A DNA stretch of 35,419 nt from HK-STAS-PATE-2 sp035906575. GTDB taxonomy: Bacteria > Patescibacteriota > Patescibacteriia > 2-12-FULL-60-25. The stretch lies in NCBI GenBank assembly GCA_035906575.1, contig JAMIEW010000016.1, positions 1-35,419 of the forward strand. The letters are read 5' to 3'. Numbering within the stretch: the first letter of the stretch is position 1; each line of letters begins with the position of its first letter. The position numbers and the translations under genes are program-made. Positions 15,952-23,129 of this stretch are shown in pieces. The notes beneath the pieces were generated by a model. That model worked only from the letters and a program-made list of their open reading frames with translations, was not told the DNA's origin and ran no database searches.

Positions 15952-16080
15952 GCTCTCGCCTCGCGAACCTCCCTTTCCCTCCGCGTAGCGAAGGGTGACA
16001 CTTCAGAGCTTCAGTTTCAGATGGAGGCGTCCCTCTTCGTTCACACGGAGAGGCGGGAGAGGTTTGAGAGGCGAGGGGCG
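15952..16080. repeat. Palindromic intergenic repeat E2
   Basis: The left arm GCTCTCGCCTCGCGAACCTC is similar to the reverse complement of the right arm (GAGGTTTGAGAGGCGAGGGG), and CCCTCCG pairs with CGGAGAGG further in. The centre has TTCAGTTTCAGA, like the TTCTGAATCTGAA of E1 and E4. It separates the divergent RlmI-like and YdeI-like genes. No ORF was seen in it. Confidence 0.6.
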
Positions 16081-16095
16081 ATCGAGGCGATTTTC

Positions 16096-16104
16096 TGCTA
16101 GTCT
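16096..16104 (+). promoter_or_regulatory. Extended -10 of the YdeI-like gene, leaderless type
   Basis: TGC-TAGTCT ends 6 nt before ATG 16111. Confidence 0.5.
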
Positions 16105-16110
16105 ACCTGC

Positions 16111-16680
16111 ATGATCAAAGGCGAAATCATCACCTTCAAATCCGCAGCGGACTTTCGTAAATGGCTATCCAAGAACCACAAACAAGAAGAGGGGATTTGG
16201 ATTCGCTTCTTCAAAAAAGATTCTGGCTTGAAAACGTTTTCATATGAAGAAGCGCTCGATGAAGCGCTTTGTTATGGTTGGATCGATAGTCAAAAGAACA
16301 AATACGATGATAAGTCGTTTATCCAAAAGTTTTCACAACGACGTGCACGTAGTATTTGGTCACAACGCAATATCGAACATATCGAGCGTTTGAAGAAGGA
16401 GAAGAAGATGCATGCTGAAGGCTTGAAGCAATACGAAGCAGCCAAGAAAGACGGGCGTCTCGATAATGCCTACGCTCCAGGAAGCAAAGCCGAGATTCCG
16501 GAAGATTTGATGAAGGTGGTCAATAAAGATCCAAAGATGAAAGCGTTTGTCGCCACGCTGAATAAAGCGAATATTATGGCGATTGCATTTCGTTTGAGCA
16601 CGGCGAAGAAACCGGAGACGAGGGAGAGACGTTTTCAAATGATATTAGAGATGTTAAAGAGAGGAGAGAAGTTTCATTAA
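16111..16680 (+). CDS. YdeI/OmpD-associated family protein (OmdA domain)
   Basis: A 189-aa protein of the YdeI/OmdA family (often annotated 'bacteriocin-protection protein'). Visible marks are 'SAADFRKWLSKNHKQEEGIWIRFFKK', 'SYEEALDEALCYGWIDSQ', 'FSQRRARSIWSQRNIEHIERL', and a C-terminal 'NKANIMAIAFRLSTAKKPETRERRFQMILEML'. Biochemical function is not established. It is soluble and helical with a basic C-terminus. A small VOC gene follows after 13 bp without its own clear -10, so the two probably share a transcript. Confidence 0.88.
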   Translation: MIKGEIITFKSAADFRKWLSKNHKQEEGIWIRFFKKDSGLKTFSYEEALDEALCYGWIDSQKNKYDDKSFIQKFSQRRARSIWSQRNIEHIERLKKEKKMHAEGLKQYEAAKKDGRLDNAYAPGSKAEIPEDLMKVVNKDPKMKAFVATLNKANIMAIAFRLSTAKKPETRERRFQMILEMLKRGEKFH

Positions 16681-16693
16681 TAACCAAAACCAT

Positions 16694-17044
16694 ATGACCC
16701 TCATCAACTACATCGAATTCGGCGCCACCAACATGGAGGCGACGCAGAAATTCTACGAATCCGCCTTTGGTTGGACGTTTACGCATTACGGTCCAAGCTA
16801 CATGGGCTTCAAAGAAGCGGGAAGTACAGAAGAAGGCGGCGGATTCACCACCGAATCAAAACCTGGCGCAAATCCGCTCGTGATTCTGAAATCAGAGGAT
16901 CTTGAATCCACCAAAGACATTATCGAAAAAGCCGGCGGAAAGATTGTAAAAGACATCTACTCCTTTCCCGGCGGTCGTCGCTTTCACTTCTCTGACCCAA
17001 GCGGGAATGAGTTAGGGGTTTGGTCGAACGAACCCTCTGTCTAA
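16694..17044 (+). CDS. Single-domain VOC/glyoxalase-like protein
   Basis: A 116-aa protein with one vicinal-oxygen-chelate domain: 'INYIEFGATNMEATQKFYESAFGWTFTHYG' at the start and 'RRFHFSDPSGNELGVWSN' at the end, with beta-strands between. Metal ligands typical of glyoxalase I are only partly evident (E in 'GNELGVW', H in 'RFHF'), so the substrate is unknown. It is probably the second gene of the YdeI operon. The last four codons and the stop (GAA CCC TCT GTC TAA) are built from the terminal inverted repeat of the repeat at 17030-17123. Confidence 0.87.
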   Translation: MTLINYIEFGATNMEATQKFYESAFGWTFTHYGPSYMGFKEAGSTEEGGGFTTESKPGANPLVILKSEDLESTKDIIEKAGGKIVKDIYSFPGGRRFHFSDPSGNELGVWSNEPSV

Positions 17045-17123
17045 CGTTATTATTTTTTAATCGATAGACATCTCCCTTTAAAGGGAGGCGCCCATCCAAA
17101 AAATAAATGCGGGCAGAGGGTTC
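17030..17123. repeat. GAACCCTCTGTC-type palindromic repeat, copy 1
   Basis: The ends are GAACCCTCTGTCT and GGCAGAGGGTTC (inverted). The core contains the perfect 16-bp palindrome CTCCCTTTAAAGGGAG. Copy 2 (18378-18436) has the same ends and the same core in the opposite orientation. The left end overlaps the VOC stop region and the right end overlaps the stop of the minus-strand zinc-ribbon gene. Confidence 0.75.
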
Positions 17124-17277
17124 ATCTTTTCTGAATCATCTCATTCAACTTCTGATAGCACCCTTTGCAGATATGGTCCTTGCGAACCATGTCTTTACTG
17201 TCAGGTGGGCTGAGCAGAATAGCGCCATAGTCAGAGAGTTCAAGTTGGCAGATATCACAGATAGGGGCGATGGCCAT
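17122..17277 (-). CDS. Small zinc-ribbon protein, 51 aa
   Basis: Reading the minus strand from ATG 17277 gives 51 codons and a TGA at 17124-17122. The protein has two CxxC knuckles, CDIC (7-10) and CKGC (37-40), spaced as in a zinc ribbon, with a hydrophobic/polar linker and a basic C-terminus (NEMIQKR). This spacing is unlikely by chance and supports a real gene despite its size. It is divergent from the DUF1059 gene, with a 45-bp shared promoter region. Its stop lies in the terminal repeat of the adjacent element. Function unknown; nucleic-acid or protein binding is plausible. Confidence 0.7.
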   Translation of the reverse strand: MAIAPICDICQLELSDYGAILLSPPDSKDMVRKDHICKGCYQKLNEMIQKR

Positions 17278-17302
17278 AGAGGGGTTTTTGACAGGTTATG
17301 GG

Positions 17303-17308
17303 TATAAG
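17303..17308 (+). promoter_or_regulatory. -10 element of the DUF1059 gene
   Basis: TATAAG ends 14 nt before ATG 17323, giving at most a very short leader. The reverse strand (TATACC, TAACCT) can serve the divergent zinc-ribbon gene. Confidence 0.45.
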
Positions 17309-17322
17309 GTACCATTAATGCC

Positions 17323-17523
17323 ATGTACAACCTATCCTGCAAAGACGTGAGTGGCATCGAATGCCCGTTTGTCGCTAAAGGCAATTCAGAAGAAGAAGTC
17401 ATGGCCGACCTTACCGAGCACGGTGTCGCCAAGCATCTTGATAAGATCCAAGCCATGATGGCCGAGGGGATGACTCAAGAGCAGATGGAGGACAAGATGC
17501 GCCTCTTGGTGACCATGTCATAA
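17323..17523 (+). CDS. DUF1059 family small metal-binding protein
   Basis: A 66-aa protein. 'SCKDVSGIECPFVAKGNSEE' followed by 'MADLTEHGVAKH' is the DUF1059 pattern, with C6, C14, H33 and H38 as the presumed metal ligands. The last 25 residues (MMAEGMTQEQMEDKMRLL) are Met-rich and helical. Related to the 61-aa protein at 8413-8598. A strong hairpin terminator follows within 10 bp, so it is monocistronic. The family's biological role is unknown. Confidence 0.85.
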   Translation: MYNLSCKDVSGIECPFVAKGNSEEEVMADLTEHGVAKHLDKIQAMMAEGMTQEQMEDKMRLLVTMS

Positions 17524-17532
17524 AGGTGAAGC

Positions 17533-17584
17533 AAAAGACCGTCCCGTCATCCCGAGCATAGTCGAAGGACGGGGCGGTCTTTTT
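17533..17584 (+). terminator. Terminator after the DUF1059 gene, containing a repeat
   Basis: Sixteen-base-pair stem AAAAGACCGTCCCGTC / GACGGGGCGGTCTTTT (one T-G pair). The 19-nt loop region holds the inverted ATCCCGAGC...GTCGAAG relative of the repeats at 7229 and 13123. It ends in a T-run that overlaps the -35 of pyrF. Confidence 0.85.
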
Positions 17585-17611
17585 GACCTTTGAAAATAGT
17601 TGGATTAAGGT
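17583..17611 (+). promoter_or_regulatory. Promoter of pyrF
   Basis: TTGACC (17583-17588), 17-bp spacer, TAAGGT (17606-17611). It implies a leader of about 40 nt containing the Shine-Dalgarno. Confidence 0.55.
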
Positions 17612-17657
17612 GCTGACAGCGTTCTTTTGGTAACAACAAGTAACAGTGAGGCGTGAC

Positions 17658-18365
17658 ATGCAAGACGAAACAACCGGTGACAAGGTCATTCTCGCGCTCG
17701 ATGGTCTCGACATGGACGAGGCTACCGACCTCGCCGAGCTCGTGGGATACCGCTGCTACGCGGTCAAGATCCACAATCTTTATGATCGCTACGGCACGGC
17801 GGCGATCATTCGTCTCAAGCAGGCGGGAGCTCAGCGTGTGTGGGTGGATGCAAAACTCCACGACATCCCCAAGACGGTCGAACTACGCGCCAAGGCGATC
17901 AGCGATGCCGGTGCGGATATTCTCACGGTGCACGCTTCGGGCGGCATCGAGATGATCAAGGCCGCCGTCGATGCCTTCAAGGGCGAGGTCTATGCCGTCA
18001 CCGTGCTAACGTCACTCGACGCAGAGCAAGCTCAAGATACCTATGGTCGTCCAACGCATGAGGTCGTTGGTCGCTTTGCTCGGTTGGCGGCTCATGGTGG
18101 TGCGCACGGGGTCGTGTGTTCACCTCATGAGGTCAGCGGCCTTACGATACGGTCGGATATCGGGAACCAGATGAAGTTCATCGTCCCCGGCATTCGCCCC
18201 ATTGGCGCGGATGTCGGTGACCAGAAGCGCTTCGACACGCCTCGCACCACCTTGCGCAACGGCGCTCACCGGCTGGTCATCGGTCGGCCAATCACTGCGG
18301 CAGTGGACGCGGTCGCGGCGTTCGAGGCTATCGAAGCCGAGATCGCCTCGGCCGAAGAAGACTGA
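17658..18365 (+). CDS. pyrF: Orotidine 5'-phosphate decarboxylase
   Basis: A 235-aa enzyme making UMP from OMP, the last step of de novo pyrimidine synthesis. The catalytic tetrad is seen as K37 (AVKIHN) and D64-x-K66-x2-D69 in 'VDAKLHDIPKTV'. 'VHASGGIEM', 'FIVPGIRP' and 'LVIGRPIT' are the phosphate-binding loops. Normal length. ATG 17658 has GAGG 6 nt upstream; the GTG at 17646 would place that site inside the gene. NNC-rich codons and a full promoter put it in the Shine-Dalgarno gene class. No other pyr gene is in the window. The downstream palindromic repeat acts as terminator. Confidence 0.93.
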   Translation: MQDETTGDKVILALDGLDMDEATDLAELVGYRCYAVKIHNLYDRYGTAAIIRLKQAGAQRVWVDAKLHDIPKTVELRAKAISDAGADILTVHASGGIEMIKAAVDAFKGEVYAVTVLTSLDAEQAQDTYGRPTHEVVGRFARLAAHGGAHGVVCSPHEVSGLTIRSDIGNQMKFIVPGIRPIGADVGDQKRFDTPRTTLRNGAHRLVIGRPITAAVDAVAAFEAIEAEIASAEED

Positions 18366-18377
18366 ACCTGATTCGAA

Positions 18378-18436
18378 CCGAACCCTCTCGTTCTCCCTTT
18401 AAAGGGAGATGTCTGCCACGCAGACAGAGGGTTCGG
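18378..18436. repeat. GAACCCTCTGTC-type palindromic repeat, copy 2, also pyrF terminator
   Basis: The ends CCGAACCCTCT / AGAGGGTTCGG pair, the core holds CTCCCTTTAAAGGGAG, and GTCTGCC/GGCAGAC-like arms lie inside. TTTTT follows on the plus strand, so the element can end pyrF transcription. Confidence 0.75.
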
Positions 18437-18462
18437 TTTTTGATTTTATAGAAGTTTGGGCG

Positions 18463-18468
18463 TAGGAT
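18463..18468 (+). promoter_or_regulatory. -10 element of the 18479 gene, leaderless type
   Basis: TAGGAT ends 10 nt before ATG 18479. Confidence 0.5.
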
Positions 18469-18478
18469 CGTTTTATCT

Positions 18479-19327
18479 ATGTCAGACACCGGATTATCGA
18501 ATATCAAAATCGATGGCGAAAAGCTTCTTGCGATTGAAGATGTTTTAGGGATGGAGAAAGCCCGTGAAAAGGCGAATGACCAGAAGACAAAGGCTTTTGG
18601 TCTTTTGGCGGGTTTGCTTAGCCGTCCAAAAGCAGAGGATATTGATATCACCTATGAAGAAAAGCATTATGATGCTTTTTGGCATGTCTTGGGCAAATCA
18701 CGTTTTGAATATAAGCGCCGCAAATCTTTTAAGGTGCCGGTTGAATCTGTCGTGCAAGACGTTGAAGCGTTGGGGACGTCCTTTCAAACATCCTCACAAA
18801 AGTATTTTGAGATTGAAGGTGTCGAGCGTTGCGTCGAAGAGCATCGCGAAGAGGTGATTGTGAATGCCAAAGACGGTTCACAGGGTGACTTCGTGAAGTA
18901 TTTGAAATATCCGGTGAAGCAAATTGCTTCTACCGACGAACTAACGAGTGACGGTACGGCGATTGTCGCGATGGATGCGAAGCCAGCGTTTTTGGTACGC
19001 AAAGTTGTGAATGAGCTTATTAAGCCGATTCAAGCTGACCAGATTCTCGACGAGCAAATCGGTATCACTGAATTAGCTTTGTACTTTGTCCCGATCTACA
19101 CCTTTGAATTTCATTGGAAGGCAAAAGACAAGCGCGTCACGGTTTCTTTTGACGGGGCAACGGGCGAATTATTACCACAGCCAAATAAGATTACCGAACG
19201 CATGCGTAAGTCGTTTTCAAATGACGAATTGTTTGAATTCGGCAAAGAAGTCGCCAACTTTGTGCCAGGCGGCGGTTTGGCGTTGATGGTCGGAAAAAAG
19301 GCGGTAGATCTCTACGACAAGAAATAG
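18479..19327 (+). CDS. Hypothetical soluble protein, 282 aa
   Basis: I do not recognise the family. The N-terminal 50 residues are charged and helical, and the middle (about 55-200) is mixed alpha/beta with many Lys/Glu. 'LYFVPIYTFEFHWKAKDKRVTVSFDGATGELL' (about 200-235) looks like a beta-hairpin module recalling PepSY-type repeats, and the end (FVPGGGLALMVGKKAVDLY) is Gly-rich and moderately hydrophobic. No signal peptide, no cysteine pairs beyond C117. Codon use matches the housekeeping genes. It converges with the SGNH gene with only 6 bp between stops and no obvious terminator. Confidence 0.75.
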   Translation: MSDTGLSNIKIDGEKLLAIEDVLGMEKAREKANDQKTKAFGLLAGLLSRPKAEDIDITYEEKHYDAFWHVLGKSRFEYKRRKSFKVPVESVVQDVEALGTSFQTSSQKYFEIEGVERCVEEHREEVIVNAKDGSQGDFVKYLKYPVKQIASTDELTSDGTAIVAMDAKPAFLVRKVVNELIKPIQADQILDEQIGITELALYFVPIYTFEFHWKAKDKRVTVSFDGATGELLPQPNKITERMRKSFSNDELFEFGKEVANFVPGGGLALMVGKKAVDLYDKK

Positions 19328-19333
19328 CTCTGT

Positions 19334-20053
19334 TTACGAAAGTTTTGGGGGATAGAAGATCTGAATCTGATCAAACCAAAACTGATAACCCTCATCACTC
19401 GGATGAAAGAGATCTTCGGCGTAGTATGTGTTTGGATCTTTTGCAAACGGATCTTCGTCGGCTTCGTGAAAAAGGTCGACGTAGTCAACCGCGAGTTCTT
19501 GCGAGAGCTTGATAAAAATTTCACGTACCTCTCTCGTGCGTTTGGTAAACGCCCATCGAGAAGGATAGGGAAAAAGAACCGATGTCCCAACATTGCCACA
19601 GGAGACAAGTATCACCTGATCTGAAAGGGTATTTGCCATGATGAGTACCTCTCTTAAGTCTTCTTCTACGTCAGCCAAGTCGGTATGTCGCACAATATCA
19701 TTGCCACCAATGTGGATCTCGATGAGGCTATAGCGCTTGCCTTTGAGGGTTTTGAATTGTTCTTTTACGTCGGCAATTTTTGCGCCATTTACGCCAAGAT
19801 TGTCGATGGCGGCATTTGGATAGCGTTTGCCCAATAAGCCGGCGAGCGAAGTTTCTGGTGAGGATGCGCCTGTGCCAACGGCGGTGCTGTCGCCGATAAC
19901 GAGAATGCGTTCATCACTAAGGTTTAGGTCGCGTGAAAAGGGGACGGCAGTACGTGCCAGTGCCTCGCCAATACGGATCAGGTTGCTCGTTTTGAGGTAC
20001 TCGATCGCTACATAGATCAACAAGAGCGTGAGCGTAAAGAGAAAGATTTTCAT
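19334..20053 (-). CDS. SGNH/GDSL-type hydrolase, membrane anchored
   Basis: A 239-aa esterase/lipase-like protein. The N-terminal 18 residues are a hydrophobic signal-anchor (IFLFTLTLLLIYVAIEYL). Block I is ILVIGDST with nucleophile S56, block III is HIGGND, and block V is DLFHPSDEGY with the catalytic D and H. All four SGNH positions are visible. The active site should face outside the cell; substrates could be acyl groups on surface polysaccharide or lipids. ATG 20053 is preferred to an upstream ATG at 20080: TATGCT lies 6 nt before it. Confidence 0.9.
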   Translation of the reverse strand: MKIFLFTLTLLLIYVAIEYLKTSNLIRIGEALARTAVPFSRDLNLSDERILVIGDSTAVGTGASSPETSLAGLLGKRYPNAAIDNLGVNGAKIADVKEQFKTLKGKRYSLIEIHIGGNDIVRHTDLADVEEDLREVLIMANTLSDQVILVSCGNVGTSVLFPYPSRWAFTKRTREVREIFIKLSQELAVDYVDLFHEADEDPFAKDPNTYYAEDLFHPSDEGYQFWFDQIQIFYPPKLS

Positions 20054-20059
20054 AAACCG

Positions 20060-20065
20060 AGCATA
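20060..20065 (-). promoter_or_regulatory. -10 element of the SGNH gene, leaderless type
   Basis: TATGCT on the minus strand ends 6 nt before ATG 20053. Confidence 0.5.
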
Positions 20066-20094
20066 ACAGACCGTAGCCAATCTTTGGAGGTTAT

Positions 20095-20123
20095 TTGCCT
20101 GTTTTGGTGGTTCGCGATAGGGT
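20095..20123 (+). promoter_or_regulatory. Promoter of the histidine phosphatase gene
   Basis: TTGCCT (20095-20100), 17-bp spacer, TAGGGT (20118-20123). Confidence 0.5.
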
Positions 20124-20152
20124 GTAGACGTCCTTTAACAATGGAGGTGCCC

Positions 20153-20758
20153 GTGATTATCTATCTCGTACGGCATGGTGAAAGCGAAGATAATGCCAAT
20201 GGCATTGTCGGCGGCCGTCGAGAAGCAAGACTCACGGCCCGTGGTATCGCACAAGCTGAGTCGACAGCGGCTTACTTTGCAAGGCAGGGGATACGCCCCA
20301 GTGTCACCTATACTTCAAATCAAGTGCGTGCAGTAGCGACCGCTGAAATCATCACGACAAAGCTCTTTCTGCCATCCGCGATGATCAAGTCAAGTTTGAA
20401 AGAACGTGATCTTGGTGATATTACCGGTATGCGCAAGGAGTCCATCGGGGCCAAGACGGCTGGTGATATGATACTCGGGCACGATAACCGTCGCTTTATT
20501 CTCGCGCCAAAGGGCGGAGAGACATTTCCCCAAGTCATTGAGCGGGGGCAGAAAATACTCGACTATACGAGGATCAATCATGCAGGTGAAAGCGTATTGC
20601 TCGTCACACACGCGATCACTGGTCTCATGATCATGGCCACGTACTATGGTATTCGCTGGGAGGAGGCTCTCAGAAAGTACAGACTGGGTAATGCCAGCAT
20701 CACGGTACTCGATCGAGACACGCGCCCTCAAAATGCCACCATCTATGAGCCTCACTAG
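20153..20758 (+). CDS. Histidine phosphatase (phosphoglycerate mutase-like)
   Basis: A 201-aa protein of the histidine phosphatase superfamily. The RHG signature LVRHGES has the phospho-acceptor H8, and the second His lies in 'VLLVTHAITG'. Conserved 'SNQVRAVATAEII', 'KERDLGDITG' and 'KGGETF' complete the fold. Such enzymes are cofactor-independent-of-metal phosphatases (cobalamin, sugar-phosphate or nucleotide phosphatases) or mutases; the substrate cannot be fixed. GTG 20153 is chosen because GGAGG lies 5 nt upstream; an in-frame ATG at 20141 contains that site. Monocistronic, with its own promoter and terminator. Confidence 0.9.
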   Translation: MIIYLVRHGESEDNANGIVGGRREARLTARGIAQAESTAAYFARQGIRPSVTYTSNQVRAVATAEIITTKLFLPSAMIKSSLKERDLGDITGMRKESIGAKTAGDMILGHDNRRFILAPKGGETFPQVIERGQKILDYTRINHAGESVLLVTHAITGLMIMATYYGIRWEEALRKYRLGNASITVLDRDTRPQNATIYEPH

Positions 20759-20773
20759 GCTCTCCAAATGCTG

Positions 20774-20798
20774 AAGCCCCGCCACCTGCGGGGTTTTT
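20774..20798 (+). terminator. Terminator of the histidine phosphatase gene
   Basis: AAGCCCCGC / GCGGGGTTT with loop CACCT, then TT. Confidence 0.85.
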
Positions 20799-20809
20799 GC
20801 TTTGGATGA

Positions 20810-20838
20810 TTGACATGATTATTTAAATATGAAATGCT
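20810..20838 (+). promoter_or_regulatory. Promoter of the 20870 gene
   Basis: TTGACA (20810-20815), 17-bp spacer, AATGCT (20833-20838) with an upstream TG. It resembles the promoter at 10584-10612 (shared TTGACA and TATGA-nn-TGCT). Confidence 0.55.
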
Positions 20839-20869
20839 GGCGCCGGTACCTATAACAGAGGAGTTACGG

Positions 20870-21658
20870 ATGCTACGAATCGCCACCGAAGAACGCAAGC
20901 TGCAGTATGCCCTCTTTGTCGAGAAGACGGCCCTGTCAATCAAGGTTGACCGGGACTATGCTCGATCTGTGGCTCCAGAGGTGATTTCTATCGCCTTTCG
21001 CAACCGCGGGCCGGTGACCAATGCCAATGATATTCGTGCGCTGGGAGAATTCATCCCGTACCGCGACGGTGTGGCTTGGGGCTACGGCTCTTGCCTTCGC
21101 GTCGAGACGCTGGACCATGCAACCGAATGCTGGATCATCGACATGCCAGCCTGGAGCGAAGATGACGATCTCGAAGCGTATTTCGCTACTCATGCTCAGA
21201 CCGTCTACACACTCGATGCTGTCTTCACAGCGCTGAACGTCCCAAACGAAAAGGCGACATCGTTCTGCAAGCAGCGCCTCGAAGTCGACCTCTCGTACGA
21301 CTATCGCCAGGGAGCGTTCACCATCAAGGCCGAGCTCTCAGCGCAAGCTGCCGAACATTTGATGTTTTTGGGGCGAGGCGAGCATCGCGATATCGAGCAT
21401 TCGATGCGCGAGGTATTCGCAAAGGTCGTGCCGATCGGTGCCAATATCGGCGAAGAAGACTTCTACTCGCTCTACGAGAATAGGCAGCAGCTCGCGCTCG
21501 GTATTCGCGGTGCTGAAATTCGTGGCCAGAAGACGGGGTCTGGAGGTTGCCTACTCGTCCCCAAGAACGTCACGTGCTCTGACCAAGTCTTCGGCTTTCT
21601 TGCTGGACTCGCCACGCTCGACGACATTCTCTCGGACTTCCTTCCTCCGCATCTCTGA
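20870..21658 (+). CDS. Hypothetical protein, 262 aa (orphan, Shine-Dalgarno class)
   Basis: No recognised family. It is soluble and acidic, with alternating helices and strands. Distinct stretches are 'EFIPYRDGVAWGYGSCLRVE', 'HATECWIIDMPAWSEDDDLE' and a Gly-rich 'GQKTGSGGCLLVPKNVTC'. Cysteines are scattered and form no obvious metal site. ATG 20870 has GAGGAG 6 nt upstream; the ATG at 20834 lies inside the -10 region and was rejected. Codons are NNC-rich like pyrF. Followed by a strong hairpin. Confidence 0.75.
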   Translation: MLRIATEERKLQYALFVEKTALSIKVDRDYARSVAPEVISIAFRNRGPVTNANDIRALGEFIPYRDGVAWGYGSCLRVETLDHATECWIIDMPAWSEDDDLEAYFATHAQTVYTLDAVFTALNVPNEKATSFCKQRLEVDLSYDYRQGAFTIKAELSAQAAEHLMFLGRGEHRDIEHSMREVFAKVVPIGANIGEEDFYSLYENRQQLALGIRGAEIRGQKTGSGGCLLVPKNVTCSDQVFGFLAGLATLDDILSDFLPPHL

Positions 21659-21677
21659 ACGTTCGCTCTGCGAACGA

Positions 21678-21711
21678 AAAACCCCCGCTCGTGAGAGTGG
21701 GGGTTTTAAAT
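21678..21711. terminator. Bidirectional terminator between the 20870 gene and GT2
   Basis: Thirteen-base-pair stem AAAACCCCCGCTC / GAGTGGGGGTTTT (one G-T pair), loop GTGA. A smaller hairpin CGTTCG/CGAACG precedes it at 21660-21676. Confidence 0.85.
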
Positions 21712-23067
21712 TTATTTTAGGTGGAAGGTGCCGTAGTATTTCACGGCGTTATTAACGTAGGCCATTCTTAACGGATCTTTGCTGATACGTTTTTCCAATT
21801 GCTTTAGATCTCTTTTTTCAAGTGGAACCAATGGATACTTCATCCGGTAAAACCGATTAAAGAATTTATGCAGCACAACGGATCTGTCAGCATGGCGGAT
21901 GTCCTCATAGATCGTCAACGGATTAACCCGTGGCGATTTTTTAAGCTTGTCCTGTATGTTTACTATTTCACGATACTCTTCTTTTGAGATGGCGATATTC
22001 TGGCCCAAGAAAATGGTTGGGGGCTTTGGTTTTGGTAAAAGTGTTTTTCGTAACTGTACCAGCTCTTTTTTGAGAAATATTGGATAGTAGGGTGTATCAC
22101 TCGCTCTCACGAGAGGTTTGCCATTGTGATCTTTGATATTAGCAAAGATTGGCCCAAATGATGTACCTCCGCGATAAGATTCACGAAATGATGTAACCAT
22201 AATCCATTCATCCCTTCTTGGTAAGACGACCCCGTTTCTTTTTTTGGCATAATCATTCAATGCCATGCCAAAAAATGTGTCTTCTCCTTTATTGATTGGC
22301 TTGATGCCTCCGGCACAGATAGCGGCTACAGCGCGCGAGATCATGTGCGCGCCTGAAAAGATTGTTGGATGAAATTTTAGCTCAGGACTCTTCTTATTGA
22401 GCGAACTCAAGAGAAAATTCCAGCGCGCATAGTTGCGAAAAGTCGATATGTGTTTTTTAAAAAACGCTTTATGGTTTTTATTCTTGCTATCAATATCTAA
22501 AACAAATTTCAAACCACCTGCTGCACCGTAGGCTTTGTTTTTATTAAAGTCTTTCCAGACAGTCTCTAGATATTTTTTGTTGGACGGAAAGCTATCAGCA
22601 TCCGTTTGAATAATGAGGCCATCACGGTTTTGATCGAGGTATCGTTTTGTTACCACGTGTAGACCGTAGTTTCTTGCTTCACCTACGTTACCTGCTTTGA
22701 GCTCACGGCCTTTGTTTGAACGGTCAATAACGCAGATTTTTTGGTCGTCTTTTGCCTTATTTAGAAATGCCAAAATACTCGCATTTGCTTTGAGTACGTC
22801 AGGCGAGCTTTTCTTGAGAGGTGGGTTGTTTACGATGAAGATGATCTCGTAAAATCTCTTATCAAGCGTCTGTTTTGAAAATGAGGCAATCTGTTTCTTT
22901 AATCGCTCAATCGATTCATTGTAGACGGGTACGAGAATCGTGATGACCGTCTCTTGTTCTAATGCGGGTATCGGTGTCTTTATACTTGAGACAACGCTAT
23001 GGCATTGTTTGCGTGCTCGAAGAATGTCGTTTCGAGGATAGTCAGCAAGAGTCAGAGATTGATGCAT
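21712..23067 (-). CDS. Glycosyltransferase family 2
   Basis: A 451-aa inverting glycosyltransferase with a GT-A fold. The N-terminal domain opens with 'VITILVPVYNES' (41-52), the nucleotide-binding strand, and has the DxD-like metal site D156-A-D158 in 'IIQTDADSF'. 'NKGEDTFFGMAL' is the acceptor-side acidic motif. Length beyond the usual 250-300 aa comes from a basic C-terminal extension (about 330-451). There are no transmembrane helices. TATAAT lies 6 nt before the ATG. It begins an AT-richer block of glycosyltransferases. The donor and acceptor are unknown; a role in surface polysaccharide is likely. Confidence 0.88.
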   Translation of the reverse strand: MHQSLTLADYPRNDILRARKQCHSVVSSIKTPIPALEQETVITILVPVYNESIERLKKQIASFSKQTLDKRFYEIIFIVNNPPLKKSSPDVLKANASILAFLNKAKDDQKICVIDRSNKGRELKAGNVGEARNYGLHVVTKRYLDQNRDGLIIQTDADSFPSNKKYLETVWKDFNKNKAYGAAGGLKFVLDIDSKNKNHKAFFKKHISTFRNYARWNFLLSSLNKKSPELKFHPTIFSGAHMISRAVAAICAGGIKPINKGEDTFFGMALNDYAKKRNGVVLPRRDEWIMVTSFRESYRGGTSFGPIFANIKDHNGKPLVRASDTPYYPIFLKKELVQLRKTLLPKPKPPTIFLGQNIAISKEEYREIVNIQDKLKKSPRVNPLTIYEDIRHADRSVVLHKFFNRFYRMKYPLVPLEKRDLKQLEKRISKDPLRMAYVNNAVKYYGTFHLK

Positions 23068-23073
23068 GGAGTG

Positions 23074-23079
23074 ATTATA
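23074..23079 (-). promoter_or_regulatory. Consensus -10 of the GT2 gene, leaderless type
   Basis: TATAAT on the minus strand ends 6 nt before ATG 23067. Confidence 0.65.
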
Positions 23080-23129
23080 GTAGCCGTACCTTGATAGGGC
23101 AATTCGTTCATTGCCCTAGATCATTGGTA

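Noticed and set aside
17107..17307. A 66-codon plus-strand open frame
   Set aside because: It begins inside the repeat and is antisense to the zinc-ribbon frame, which has four well-spaced cysteines; the plus-strand product has no such pattern.
20084..20152. Upstream start for the histidine phosphatase adding 23 codons
   Set aside because: It would run through the promoter hexamers and the GGAGG site; the family begins at the strand preceding RHG.
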